Source of the DNA: Arenicella sp.
GTDB lineage: Bacteria; Pseudomonadota; Gammaproteobacteria; Arenicellales; Arenicellaceae
Assembly (NCBI GenBank): GCA_023299895.1
Contig: JALZWI010000118.1
Coordinates: 1 to 12,661 of the forward strand
DNA: 12,661 nucleotides
Direction of reading: 5' to 3'
In this document: positions 5,418-12,661 of the stretch, in pieces
Layout of the letters: each line of letters opens with the position of its first letter
Position numbering within the stretch: the stretch's first letter is position 1
Made by a program: the position numbers and the translations under genes
The notes under the pieces: model-generated
What the model saw: the letters and a program-made list of their open reading frames with translations, nothing else
What the model was told of the DNA's origin: nothing
The model's database searches: none

Positions 5418-7592
5418 TCAAAGCAGTGTTAGGTTCGCATAAGCAAGCACAAGCCATTTGCTGCCTGCTTCAGGAAAATTAATTTGCACTCGAGCGTATT
5501 CGCCTTGTCCTTCAATATTTACGACCACACCGTCGCCAAATTTAGGGTGTGAGACGTTAGTGCCTACACAAACACCACTTTCATGAGTGCTTTGATCATC
5601 AATCCAACTTGAGTGTTCACGTTTTGGGGCGCTGTAAGTGGTTTTTGCTTTGGCACGAATCTCTGATAGCAATTCATCTGGAATTTCGCCTAAGAAGCGT
5701 GATGGGCTGGTGTATTTCTCTGCGCCGTATAAACGTCTTAGCTCTGCATGACTTAGCCATAATTGTTGCATTGCACGTGTCATCCCGACATAGCATAAAC
5801 GACGTTCTTCTTCGAGTCTGCCTGCGCCTTCGTCTAATGAACGTTGATGAGGAAACAAGCCTTCTTCCATTCCAGTTAAGAATACCAAAGGAAACTCTAA
5901 ACCCTTAGCAGAGTGTAGGCTCATCAACTGTACGCAGTCCTCCCACTCTTCAGCTTGACCTTCACCTGCTTCGAGTGCGGCATGCGCCAAGAAAGATGAG
6001 ATAGGAGGAAGGTCATCTTCGGTTTCATCAACCTCATAACCGCGAGCAGCAGTAATTAGTTCTTGCAAGTTCTCCACTCGTGCCTGACCTTTTTCACCTT
6101 TCTCTTTTTGAAAGTGCTCAATCAATTTACTTAAATCGAGCATTATTTCGATTTGTTGAAATAAATCTAGATTAGTAATCTGACTGCTAATTTCTTGTAT
6201 TAAATTAACGAATACCCCAAGTGCCGATTGTGCACGGCTACTTAATTGTGATGTATTCATCAGTTGATTAGTCGCATCCCACATTGAGATTTGATGGGCG
6301 CGAGCGTACTCACGTACGACATCAATTGTTTTATTACCGATCCCACGTGTGGGGGTATTAACAATCCGCTCAAAAGAAGGGTCATCATCACGGCGAATGC
6401 AGAGGCGTAAATAGGCTAAGGCGTGTTTGATTTCAGCACGTTCGAAAAAGCGTAAGCCGCCATAGACACGATACGGCATGCCGACATTTATTAGGACTTC
6501 TTCAAAAACTCGTGATTGCGCATTCGAGCGATATAAGATCGCCACTTCACTACGTTTACCGCCATCATTTACCCAGTTACGAATTTGATCGACAATAAAC
6601 CGTGCCTCATCTTGTTCGTTATAAGCGGTATAAAGCTTAACCAGCTCGCCTTCTTCGCCAGCTGTCCACAAATTCTTACCGAGTCGCGAGCCATTGTTTT
6701 TAATCACCGCATTAGCAGCGTCTAAGATATTGGTTGTTGAACGGTAGTTTTGTTCAAGACGAATAGTTTTGGCATTACTAAAATCGCGCTCAAATTGCAA
6801 AATATTTTCAACTTTGGCGCCGCGCCATCCGTAAATAGATTGGTCATCGTCACCAACTGCAAATAAGTTGTTGGATTTTTTTACTAGGAGCTTTAACCAG
6901 GCGTATTGTATTGAATTGGTGTCCTGAAACTCGTCAACCAAGACATGCTCAAAGCGTGTTTGATATCGCTCGCGCAACACTTCATTATTTTGTAATAGCT
7001 CAAACGCTCGTAACAATAGTTCTGAAAAATCAACCAAACCAAAACGCTGGCATAGTGATTCATAATGACTGTAAATAGCCAACATTGTTTGTTGCTGTGC
7101 GTCATTGTTTTGCACTATCTGTGATGGACGGCGACCTTCTTCTTTATGTCCGCTGATGAACCATTGGATTTGCCGTGGCGGCCAGTAGGCTTCGTCAAGT
7201 GCAAGCTCTTTAAGGCAGCGTTTGACCATTCTCAATTGATCGTCACTATCAAGTATTTGAAAGTCTTGTGGCAAACCTGCTTCTTGATAGTGCTGCCGTA
7301 ATAAGCGATGCGCTAGACTATGGAACGTACCTATCCACATGCCGGACATAGGGATGCCCAGTATGGCTTCAATACGAATACGCATTTCTTTGCTGGCTTT
7401 ATTGGTAAAGGTTACCCCTAAAATTGCGAGTGGTGAGACGTTATGTGCTTCCACTAAATAGGCAATACGTGAGGTCAGGACTCGTGTTTTACCGCTACCT
7501 GCGCCAGCCAAAACTAACATTGGCTGAGGTGGTGCTGCAACGGCCTCACGTTGAGCATCGTTCAGCTCATTAAAAATATGAGAAATATCCAC
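5418..7592 (-). CDS. uvrD: DNA helicase II, UvrD
   Basis: UvrD is a superfamily 1A 3'-5' DNA helicase. It removes the cut strand in nucleotide excision and mismatch repair, strips RecA from DNA and can pull back stalled RNA polymerase. The 724 residues are close to E. coli UvrD (720). Visible motifs are Walker A AGAGSGKT (29-36, K35), TFTNKA (61-66), DEFQDT (220-225), GDDDQSIYGWRG (247-258), QNYRST (281-286), LHSAKGLEFP and VGMTRAMQ. The C-terminal Tudor-like domain (HPKFGDGVVVNIEGQGE onward) is present and separates it from Rep. The start is GTG, and MDISHIF aligns with E. coli MDVSYLL. It follows the glmS stop by 9 bases with no strong ribosome site, which suggests translational coupling. 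I saw no LexA box in the gap or the adjoining end of glmS, unlike the SOS-controlled E. coli gene. Confidence 0.98.
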   Translation of the reverse strand: MDISHIFNELNDAQREAVAAPPQPMLVLAGAGSGKTRVLTSRIAYLVEAHNVSPLAILGVTFTNKASKEMRIRIEAILGIPMSGMWIGTFHSLAHRLLRQHYQEAGLPQDFQILDSDDQLRMVKRCLKELALDEAYWPPRQIQWFISGHKEEGRRPSQIVQNNDAQQQTMLAIYSHYESLCQRFGLVDFSELLLRAFELLQNNEVLRERYQTRFEHVLVDEFQDTNSIQYAWLKLLVKKSNNLFAVGDDDQSIYGWRGAKVENILQFERDFSNAKTIRLEQNYRSTTNILDAANAVIKNNGSRLGKNLWTAGEEGELVKLYTAYNEQDEARFIVDQIRNWVNDGGKRSEVAILYRSNAQSRVFEEVLINVGMPYRVYGGLRFFERAEIKHALAYLRLCIRRDDDPSFERIVNTPTRGIGNKTIDVVREYARAHQISMWDATNQLMNTSQLSSRAQSALGVFVNLIQEISSQITNLDLFQQIEIMLDLSKLIEHFQKEKGEKGQARVENLQELITAARGYEVDETEDDLPPISSFLAHAALEAGEGQAEEWEDCVQLMSLHSAKGLEFPLVFLTGMEEGLFPHQRSLDEGAGRLEEERRLCYVGMTRAMQQLWLSHAELRRLYGAEKYTSPSRFLGEIPDELLSEIRAKAKTTYSAPKREHSSWIDDQSTHESGVCVGTNVSHPKFGDGVVVNIEGQGEYARVQINFPEAGSKWLVLAYANLTLL

Positions 7593-7601
7593 AGTGTTTA
7601 A

Positions 7602-9437
7602 CTACTCAACGGTAACCGATTTTGCGAGATTTCTTGGCTTGTCGATATCGGTACCTTTAAGTAATGCGACATGATAAGAAAGTAGCTGCAAAGGAATCAC
7701 ATAAATAATGGGCGAAATAGTATTATTGACGGGAGCGACATTGAGTACCAGCGTGTTGTCATCTGATTTAATCCCAGAGTTAACATCGGCAAAGACATAC
7801 AGTTTACCGCCCCGCGCACTTACTTCTTGTAAGTTTGATTTGAGTTTTTCTAGTAATTCATCGTTTGGAGCAACCGCGACAACAGGCATATTCTCATCAA
7901 TCAAGGCCAATGGTCCGTGCTTTAACTCACCAGCGGCGTAAGCCTCTGCGTGGATATAAGAAATTTCTTTAAGCTTAAGAGCGCCTTCCATCGCGATCGG
8001 ATAATGAGCGCCTCGGCCTAGAAATAGGGCATTGTTCTTATCGGCAAAATGTTTAGCCATAGCTATGATTTCAGGCTCTAAATCAAAGGCGTCTTCAATT
8101 TGTTGAGGTAAAGAACGTAATTCGTTGACCAGTTCTTTTTCCGTGGCGTCGATACTGCGGCCATCGCCAACGATGCGTCGACGCAGGCAAATTGCTAGTA
8201 ATAACAGCGTAACCAGTTGCGTGGTAAATGCTTTAGTAGATGCAACACCAATTTCACGGCCGGCATGGGTGAAAATAGTTAGATCACTAGCACGCACTAA
8301 AGAGCTTTCAGGTGAATTACAAATACATAAAGTATTGCTGTAGCCCAGAGTCTTAGCCATTTCAAGTGCCGCCATCGTGTCTAGGGTTTCACCAGACTGA
8401 GAAATGGTTAAAAATAAAGTGCCGTCATTGACTACATGTTTTCGATAGCGGTATTCGCTAGCAATTTCAACATCGCATTTAACACCAAATTCATCAAACC
8501 AATAGCGCGCGACACTGGCAGCATAAAAAGAAGTGCCACAGGCAACGATTTTGATCTCTTTAGCAGCATCAAATATTTTTCGAGCACTCTCACCAAAAGG
8601 CAATTCGAGAACACTGTTAGAGCCCAAGCGACCTTCTAATGTTTCGGTTATGGCGCGTGTTTGCTCATGAATTTCTTTCTTCATAAAATGAGCGTAACCA
8701 GCTAAGTCTGTTTGGTCATCACTGAGCGTGCTAATCAGTGTTTCTCGTTCAACTTGATTTAGTTCGGCATCATATATAGTGACGGTGTCATGTGTGATTT
8801 TGGCAATATCACCATCTTCTAATACGATGTATTTTTGTGCTACAGGTATCAAGGCAGACATATCGGAGGCAACGAAGTTTTCATTATCGCCTAAGCCGAT
8901 TAATAATGGAGAGCCACTACGCGCAGCAATTAATGTATCGGTTTTAAGTTTAGAAATAACACCTAAACCATAAGCGCCTTCAAGCTCATTAATAGTTTTT
9001 TGTACAGCGTTTAATAAATCTGAGCCTTGTTGCATATGCCAATCGATTTGATGAACAATGACTTCAGTATCGGTTTCAGAGCTAAACGGAAAGCCCCGTT
9101 GTATTTGAAGCTTACGTAATGATTCGTGGTTCTCAATTATGCCGTTATGCACCACAGCAACTTGGTGAGAGCTCGTATGTGGATGAGCATTGTTTTCAGC
9201 TGGCTTACCATGGGTAGCCCAGCGAGTATGAGCGATGCCAAGATTGCCAGCACAGCCATCAGTGATTTTTTCAAGATTAGCAACCCGACCGACACTACGC
9301 CTTAGATCTAGATCATTACTTTGATTAACGACGGCAACTCCGGCAGAATCATAGCCTCGATATTCAAGCCTTTTTAGGCCATCTATTAATATAGGAGTGA
9401 TATCGCGCATTGAAATTGCGCCAACGATTCCGCACAT
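7602..9437 (-). CDS. glmS: Glutamine-fructose-6-phosphate aminotransferase (isomerising)
   Basis: GlmS makes glucosamine-6-phosphate from fructose-6-phosphate and glutamine, the first committed step to UDP-GlcNAc for peptidoglycan and lipopolysaccharide. The 611 residues match E. coli (609). The N-terminal class II glutaminase domain has the nucleophile C2 (MCGIVG), TRW (71-73), N98-G99 and D123. Two SIS sugar-binding domains follow, with VACGTSFYAA, ISQSGET, GVASTKAFTTQ and EISYIHAEAY. The C-terminal tail PRNLAKSVTVE, which closes the active site, is intact. The ATG is preceded by a weak purine stretch (AGAAGAA). It lies 9 bases after glmU and 9 before uvrD. With so short a gap there is no room for a glmS ribozyme or a GlmZ-type leader ahead of glmS. 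Feedback control, if any, must act elsewhere. Confidence 0.98.
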   Translation of the reverse strand: MCGIVGAISMRDITPILIDGLKRLEYRGYDSAGVAVVNQSNDLDLRRSVGRVANLEKITDGCAGNLGIAHTRWATHGKPAENNAHPHTSSHQVAVVHNGIIENHESLRKLQIQRGFPFSSETDTEVIVHQIDWHMQQGSDLLNAVQKTINELEGAYGLGVISKLKTDTLIAARSGSPLLIGLGDNENFVASDMSALIPVAQKYIVLEDGDIAKITHDTVTIYDAELNQVERETLISTLSDDQTDLAGYAHFMKKEIHEQTRAITETLEGRLGSNSVLELPFGESARKIFDAAKEIKIVACGTSFYAASVARYWFDEFGVKCDVEIASEYRYRKHVVNDGTLFLTISQSGETLDTMAALEMAKTLGYSNTLCICNSPESSLVRASDLTIFTHAGREIGVASTKAFTTQLVTLLLLAICLRRRIVGDGRSIDATEKELVNELRSLPQQIEDAFDLEPEIIAMAKHFADKNNALFLGRGAHYPIAMEGALKLKEISYIHAEAYAAGELKHGPLALIDENMPVVAVAPNDELLEKLKSNLQEVSARGGKLYVFADVNSGIKSDDNTLVLNVAPVNNTISPIIYVIPLQLLSYHVALLKGTDIDKPRNLAKSVTVE

Positions 9438-9446
9438 ATTGTTCTT

Positions 9447-10838
9447 CTACTTGTTAGGTTTGTTTTTAATTGGTCGCTGCCAATTATCAATTTGTTTCTG
9501 CCGTCCTCGACTGACGGCCAGCTGATTTTTTTCAACCTTATTGGTTATGGTCGATCCTGCACCAATGGTTGCGCCATCGGCTATTTCAACCGGCGCTATT
9601 AATTGTGAGTCAGACCCAACAAACACATTATCACCGATAATGGTTTGATATTTATTTGCACCATCATAATTGCAAGTGATTACACCTGCACCGATATTGG
9701 TATTTTTACCAACCGTCGAATCACCGACATAACTTAAATGGTTGGCTTTTGCGCCTTCGGCTAATTTGGCATTTTTGGTTTCAACGAAATTACCAATTTT
9801 GACACCACGGCTCAGTTCTGTGCCAGGTCTTAGCCGGGCAAAAGGACCAACGGAAACGTTTTCGGCGAGCCTAGCAGACTCGATCACTGTATTGGCGTGA
9901 ATAGTCACCCCAGCTGCAATATGACTCTCGGAAATCACACAATTAGGGCCAATGCTGACGTCTTCACCGATGGTTGATTGTTCGATAATACAGTTAATAT
10001 CAATACTTGTGTCTTTACCAATTGATACTTCGCCACGAATATCCAAGCGTGATGGGTCTAATACCGTAACGCCAGATTCCATTAAGGCCTCAACTTTTAC
10101 TCTCTGATAGAGTCGTTCCACTCTGGCTAATTGAGTGCGACTATTTATGCCTTCAACTTCGCTATGATTGTTAACAGTCTGGGTATTTATTAGGCAGCCT
10201 TGCGCATGCGCCAGCCCAACAATATCGGTTAGATAATATTCTTGTTGAGCATTTTGATTATCAATATTGTTTAACCACTTGGTTAATTCCGTAGTACGAG
10301 CACACATAATACCAGAATTAATTTCTTGTATTTTTTGCTGTGACTCATTCGCATCCTTTTGTTCTACGATACCGATCGCCGATTCGCTTGTGTCACGAAT
10401 AATGCGACCCAGACCAGTTGGGTCAGGCATGATTGCAGTTAATAAGGCGAGTGGAAACGACGCCATCGAATCACAAAGCTGCGCTAGAGTATCACTTTGA
10501 ATGAGCGGTACATCTGCGGTCAACATAAGTACATTTGAGTCAGCAGTAATAAATGGCAAGGCTTGTTTTACTGCATCCCCTGTACCCAATTGTTGGGTTT
10601 GTTCTACCCAATTGACGTCCATCTCTGAAAAAGCAGCCATAACTTGCTGTTTGCCATGTCCTACAACGATATGCAGCTTATTTGGATTTAATTTAGATGC
10701 AGCGTCAATAACATGACCGAGTAGGGGTTTGCCCGCAATACAGTGTAAAACCTTTGGTAAGGACGAGTGCATGCGGCTGCCTTTGCCAGCAGCAAGGATT
10801 ACAATATGCAGCTCTGTAGAAAGTTCCGATGATGACAT
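9447..10838 (-). CDS. glmU: Bifunctional GlcN-1-P acetyltransferase / GlcNAc-1-P uridyltransferase
   Basis: GlmU acetylates glucosamine-1-phosphate with acetyl-CoA and then joins it to UMP from UTP, giving UDP-GlcNAc and PPi. The 463 residues contain an N-terminal pyrophosphorylase domain with LAAGKGSRM (15-23), LPKVLH (K29), QLGTGDA (83-89) and D109 in TADVPL. A C-terminal left-handed beta-helix of hexapeptide repeats follows (about 250-455), with ARLRPGTEL, the catalytic histidine in ANHLSYVGD, and NIGAGVITCNYDGANK. Both activities look intact. E. coli has GTGHA and GTR where this protein has GTGDA and GSR. No Shine-Dalgarno is seen before the ATG (an AT-only stretch lies there), and no better in-frame start is evident. 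Instead, a short ORF with a good site ends 26 bases upstream. It is the first gene of glmU-glmS-uvrD and diverges from pdxA. Confidence 0.97.
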   Translation of the reverse strand: MSSSELSTELHIVILAAGKGSRMHSSLPKVLHCIAGKPLLGHVIDAASKLNPNKLHIVVGHGKQQVMAAFSEMDVNWVEQTQQLGTGDAVKQALPFITADSNVLMLTADVPLIQSDTLAQLCDSMASFPLALLTAIMPDPTGLGRIIRDTSESAIGIVEQKDANESQQKIQEINSGIMCARTTELTKWLNNIDNQNAQQEYYLTDIVGLAHAQGCLINTQTVNNHSEVEGINSRTQLARVERLYQRVKVEALMESGVTVLDPSRLDIRGEVSIGKDTSIDINCIIEQSTIGEDVSIGPNCVISESHIAAGVTIHANTVIESARLAENVSVGPFARLRPGTELSRGVKIGNFVETKNAKLAEGAKANHLSYVGDSTVGKNTNIGAGVITCNYDGANKYQTIIGDNVFVGSDSQLIAPVEIADGATIGAGSTITNKVEKNQLAVSRGRQKQIDNWQRPIKNKPNK

Positions 10839-10864
10839 TTTTTTATTATTAGTAATTTCAGTGG

Positions 10865-10963
10865 TTAATCATTAGGTTCTGAGACCTTTGTAAATAAACC
10901 TCTTTTGCCCCAATACAGCGTTGAAAAAGTGCTCAAATCGTCATTTACACAACGTAAACTCAT
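10865..10963 (-). CDS. Possible small ORF (32 aa) upstream of glmU
   Basis: A minus-strand ATG (complement of 10961-10963) opens a 32-codon frame that ends 26 bases before the glmU ATG. It is preceded by AAGGCG, whose AGG stands 8 bases from the ATG. That is a better ribosome site than glmU itself has. The frame also extends upstream to another ATG at 11011 (48 codons in all). The peptide begins MSLRCVNDDL and ends FTKVSEPND. It is soluble and mixed in composition, with no signal or membrane segment, and I do not recognise it. It could be a leader peptide coupled to glmU translation, or a chance frame in a 258-base intergenic region. The length alone is well within chance. Confidence 0.25.
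   Translation of the reverse strand: MSLRCVNDDLSTFSTLYWGKRGLFTKVSEPND
10944..10958. repeat. Short dyad in the glmU/pdxA divergent region
   Basis: TTTAC and GTAAA form a perfect 5-bp inverted repeat with a five-base spacer. It lies between two divergent genes and inside the small ORF described above. It has the size of an operator half-site pair, but a dyad this short in AT-rich DNA is often chance, and I cannot assign a regulator. Confidence 0.2.
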
Positions 10964-11058
10964 CTTTTTCGCCTTGTTTTGGATAAAAATAGATTCACTG
11001 CAAATACTCATTCTATCAAACAACTCTCAGCAAAGGCTGTGATTTTGCTCGAACAAGC

Positions 11059-11064
11059 TATAAT
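11059..11064 (+). promoter_or_regulatory. Probable -10 box of pdxA-ksgA
   Basis: A perfect TATAAT lies 32 bases before the pdxA start codon, so transcription would begin near 11071 and leave a leader of about 25 bases. The -35 element is poor: CTGTGA at a 16-base spacing matches three of six positions. An in-frame stop codon (TAA at 11061-11063) overlaps the box and rules out an upstream start for pdxA. Confidence 0.55.
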
Positions 11065-11096
11065 TACCACGAATTAAATACAAAGATAAACTTGGC

Positions 11097-12077
11097 TTGA
11101 ATACAAACCGCCCCCCAATAGCCTATACCGTCGGCGAACCTGCTGGTATCGGCGCTGATATTATTATTCAGCTTGCTCAACAACAACCGTTGAGTGACAT
11201 TGTTTGTGTGGGTGATCAACGCTTATTAATGAATAGAGCCTCTAAACTAGGTTTGCCACTAACGATTGTTGATGTTGATCAGGCTATTAATGACAAAGCC
11301 CAATTACGAGTATTGGATATCTCAATACAACAGCCTGATCTAGTTTCAAAGCCCTCGACCCAGAATGTTAAAGGGGTCCTAGAGATGCTGAATGTGGCTA
11401 TTGATGGTTGCGTCGCTAGTAAATTTAGCGCAATGGTCACCGGGCCACTGCATAAAGCTATTCTTAATGATGCGGGAGTGATGTTCTCAGGGCATACCGA
11501 ATATTTGGCCGAGCGAACCAAGACACCATTACCGGTTATGTTGCTGGCTTCTAAATCAATGCGAGTTGCTTTAGTGACCACGCATTTACCGTTAAAAGAC
11601 GTAAGTTCAGCAATTACTAAAGAATTGATTCTGAAAATTTGTCGTATCGTTGACGCGGATTTGAAAACAAAATATGCGATTAAAAAACCTCGACAATTAA
11701 TTTGTGGCCTTAATCCTCATGCAGGTGAAGGAGGACATCTAGGGATGGAAGAAATTGATATTATCATCCCAGCACTTGATGAATTACGAGAAGAGGGACT
11801 CGATGTTGTCGGACCATTACCTGCCGACACATTGTTTACGCAACAGTATTTAAAAGATGCCGATGTCGTTATCGCGATGTATCACGACCAAGGTTTGCCC
11901 GTATTGAAATCACAAAGCTTTGGTGAGGCTGCCAATATTACTTTAGGCCTACCTATTATACGTACCTCGGTAGATCATGGCACGGCGTTTGATTTGGCTG
12001 GCACCGGCAAAGCTGATATCGGTAGTTTGAAAACAGCCATCATGGTTGCTCGGGAAATGGTCTCTTTACGACTATGA
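11097..12077 (+). CDS. pdxA: 4-hydroxythreonine-4-phosphate dehydrogenase
   Basis: PdxA oxidises 4-phosphohydroxy-L-threonine with NAD in the DXP-dependent route to pyridoxal phosphate. The product loses CO2 and is joined by PdxJ to deoxyxylulose-5-phosphate. The 326 residues agree with E. coli (329). Visible features are the N-terminal TVGEPAGIG (11-19), TGPLHKAIL (115-123), SGHTE, and the three metal-binding histidines H163 (TTHLPL), H208 (NPHAGEGG) and H263 (MYHDQGLPVL), each three residues before its E. coli position. RTSVDHGTAFDLAG near the C-terminus is also typical. The start is TTG: no ATG or GTG is available nearby, an in-frame stop lies 36 bases upstream, and the family N-terminus begins here. 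The ribosome site is weak. Its stop overlaps the ksgA start as ATGA, so the two genes are coupled, as in the E. coli surA-pdxA-ksgA operon. surA is not upstream here. Confidence 0.97.
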   Translation: MNTNRPPIAYTVGEPAGIGADIIIQLAQQQPLSDIVCVGDQRLLMNRASKLGLPLTIVDVDQAINDKAQLRVLDISIQQPDLVSKPSTQNVKGVLEMLNVAIDGCVASKFSAMVTGPLHKAILNDAGVMFSGHTEYLAERTKTPLPVMLLASKSMRVALVTTHLPLKDVSSAITKELILKICRIVDADLKTKYAIKKPRQLICGLNPHAGEGGHLGMEEIDIIIPALDELREEGLDVVGPLPADTLFTQQYLKDADVVIAMYHDQGLPVLKSQSFGEAANITLGLPIIRTSVDHGTAFDLAGTGKADIGSLKTAIMVAREMVSLRL

Positions 12078-12661
12078 AAAATAACCAAGACGGTTTTGCC
12101 GCACCGAGAAAATCTCTCGGACAAAATTTTTTACAAGACCCAAATATCATTCGCAAGATAGTTGAGTCGATTGTTATTAAAGACAACGACACAGTGGTTG
12201 AAATTGGCCCTGGCCGAGGAGCTTTAACAGAACACATATTACAAAAAACGCAACACTGTCACGTTATAGAGTTTGATCGTGACCTAGTAAAGTATTGGCA
12301 GCAACGGGCAGAAAAATGCACAAATTTAACCGTGCATGATTGCGATATTCTCAAATTCGATTTAATCGAGATTATTAATTTAGCATCAGAGAAAATCAAA
12401 GTGATTGGTAATCTGCCCTACAATATTTCCAGCCCTGTGCTGTTTCATTTAATGCAATATGCAGATCATCTTGAGACACAAACGGTGATGTTGCAAAAAG
12501 AAGTAGTCGACAGGATGACAGCGGATCCTGGCAACAAAATATATGGTCGCCTGTCAGTCATGTTACAGCAGCGTTATAAGATTGAATCTTTATTTAACGT
12601 GCCGCCAAATGCGTTTTTCCCTCCGCCAAAAGTCGACTCGGCAATAGCGCAACTTAGTGTG
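12074..12661 (+). CDS. ksgA: 16S rRNA dimethyladenosine transferase, 5' part (cut by window edge)
   Basis: KsgA/RsmA adds two methyl groups to each of two neighbouring adenines (A1518 and A1519) in the 3'-terminal helix of 16S rRNA, using S-adenosylmethionine, late in 30S assembly. The frame is open for 196 codons to the right edge, of a protein usually near 270. Seen are the family start SLGQNFLQD (14-22), SAM motif I VEIGPGRGALT (42-52), the acidic motif II IEFDRD (65-70), the DCDIL segment (89-93), the catalytic motif IV NLPYNIS (113-119), and FFPPPKVDSA (181-190), which begins the C-terminal part. The ATG overlaps the pdxA stop by four bases (ATGA), so the start is well supported. No frameshift is seen. 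The C-terminal domain lies outside the window. Confidence 0.97.
   Translation, partial: MKNNQDGFAAPRKSLGQNFLQDPNIIRKIVESIVIKDNDTVVEIGPGRGALTEHILQKTQHCHVIEFDRDLVKYWQQRAEKCTNLTVHDCDILKFDLIEIINLASEKIKVIGNLPYNISSPVLFHLMQYADHLETQTVMLQKEVVDRMTADPGNKIYGRLSVMLQQRYKIESLFNVPPNAFFPPPKVDSAIAQLSV

Noticed and set aside
7763..7777. Near LexA box CTG...CAG within the 3' end of glmS
   Set aside because: The spacing is nine bases instead of the ten required by the E. coli-type consensus, and it lacks the AT-alternating core, so it does not support SOS control of uvrD.
9438..9446. glmS ribozyme or GlmZ-type leader before glmS
   Set aside because: Only nine bases separate glmU and glmS, far too few for either element.
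10996..11019. Minus-strand TTGATA as a glmU -35 box
   Set aside because: No acceptable -10 hexamer lies 16-18 bases downstream. A TAGAAT at 11010-11015 also lacks a -35 partner.
1..12661. Mobile elements, CRISPR arrays, tRNA or rRNA genes, defence genes
   Set aside because: On reading both strands I saw no transposase or prophage-type protein, no regularly spaced repeats, no tRNA-like clover-leaf ends and no rRNA blocks. XerC is the housekeeping recombinase by its context and is not taken as a sign of an integrated element.

Overview
The window is a run of housekeeping genes from a gammaproteobacterium with low-to-moderate G+C by eye (about 40%, not counted). The class-level assignment rests on protein likeness: a 176-residue soluble pyrophosphatase of E. 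coli type, the dapF-DUF484-xerC cluster, a YrfG-type GMP/IMP nucleotidase, E. coli-like UvrD, GlmS and GlmU, and the pdxA-ksgA pair. The genus cannot be read from the sequence. I see no tRNA, rRNA, CRISPR array, insertion sequence, prophage gene or other sign of recent transfer.

Layout. Positions 1-1199 (minus) hold the N-terminal part of a membrane-bound, ion-pumping pyrophosphatase (hppA), cut by the window edge. It diverges from soluble inorganic pyrophosphatase ppa (1454-1984, plus) across a 254-base AT-rich gap that contains a clear ppa -10 box inside nested inverted repeats. A bidirectional terminator separates ppa from a convergent minus-strand cluster, dapF - DUF484 - xerC (4511 down to 2028). 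A YrfG-type nucleotidase gene (4621-5289, plus) diverges from dapF and converges on uvrD.

The right half is a tight minus-strand set, glmU - glmS - uvrD (10838 down to 5418), with 9-base gaps at both junctions. It makes UDP-N-acetylglucosamine (GlmS then GlmU) and carries the UvrD helicase as its last gene. A possible 32-codon ORF with a good ribosome site lies just upstream of glmU. Diverging from glmU is pdxA (TTG start), which overlaps ksgA/rsmA by four bases; ksgA runs off the right edge.

How they fit together. Functions present are PPi removal, lysine/peptidoglycan precursor synthesis (DapF), amino-sugar precursor synthesis (GlmS, GlmU), chromosome dimer resolution (XerC), DNA repair (UvrD), purine nucleotide turnover (YrfG type), PLP synthesis (PdxA) and 16S rRNA dimethylation (KsgA). 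GlmU releases PPi, a substrate of the two pyrophosphatases. I found no convincing new defence, mobile or biosynthetic system. The points worth checking are gene order and control: uvrD placed behind glmS with no SOS box seen, the nested dyad at the ppa promoter, the small ORF before glmU, and the side-by-side pumping and soluble pyrophosphatases.
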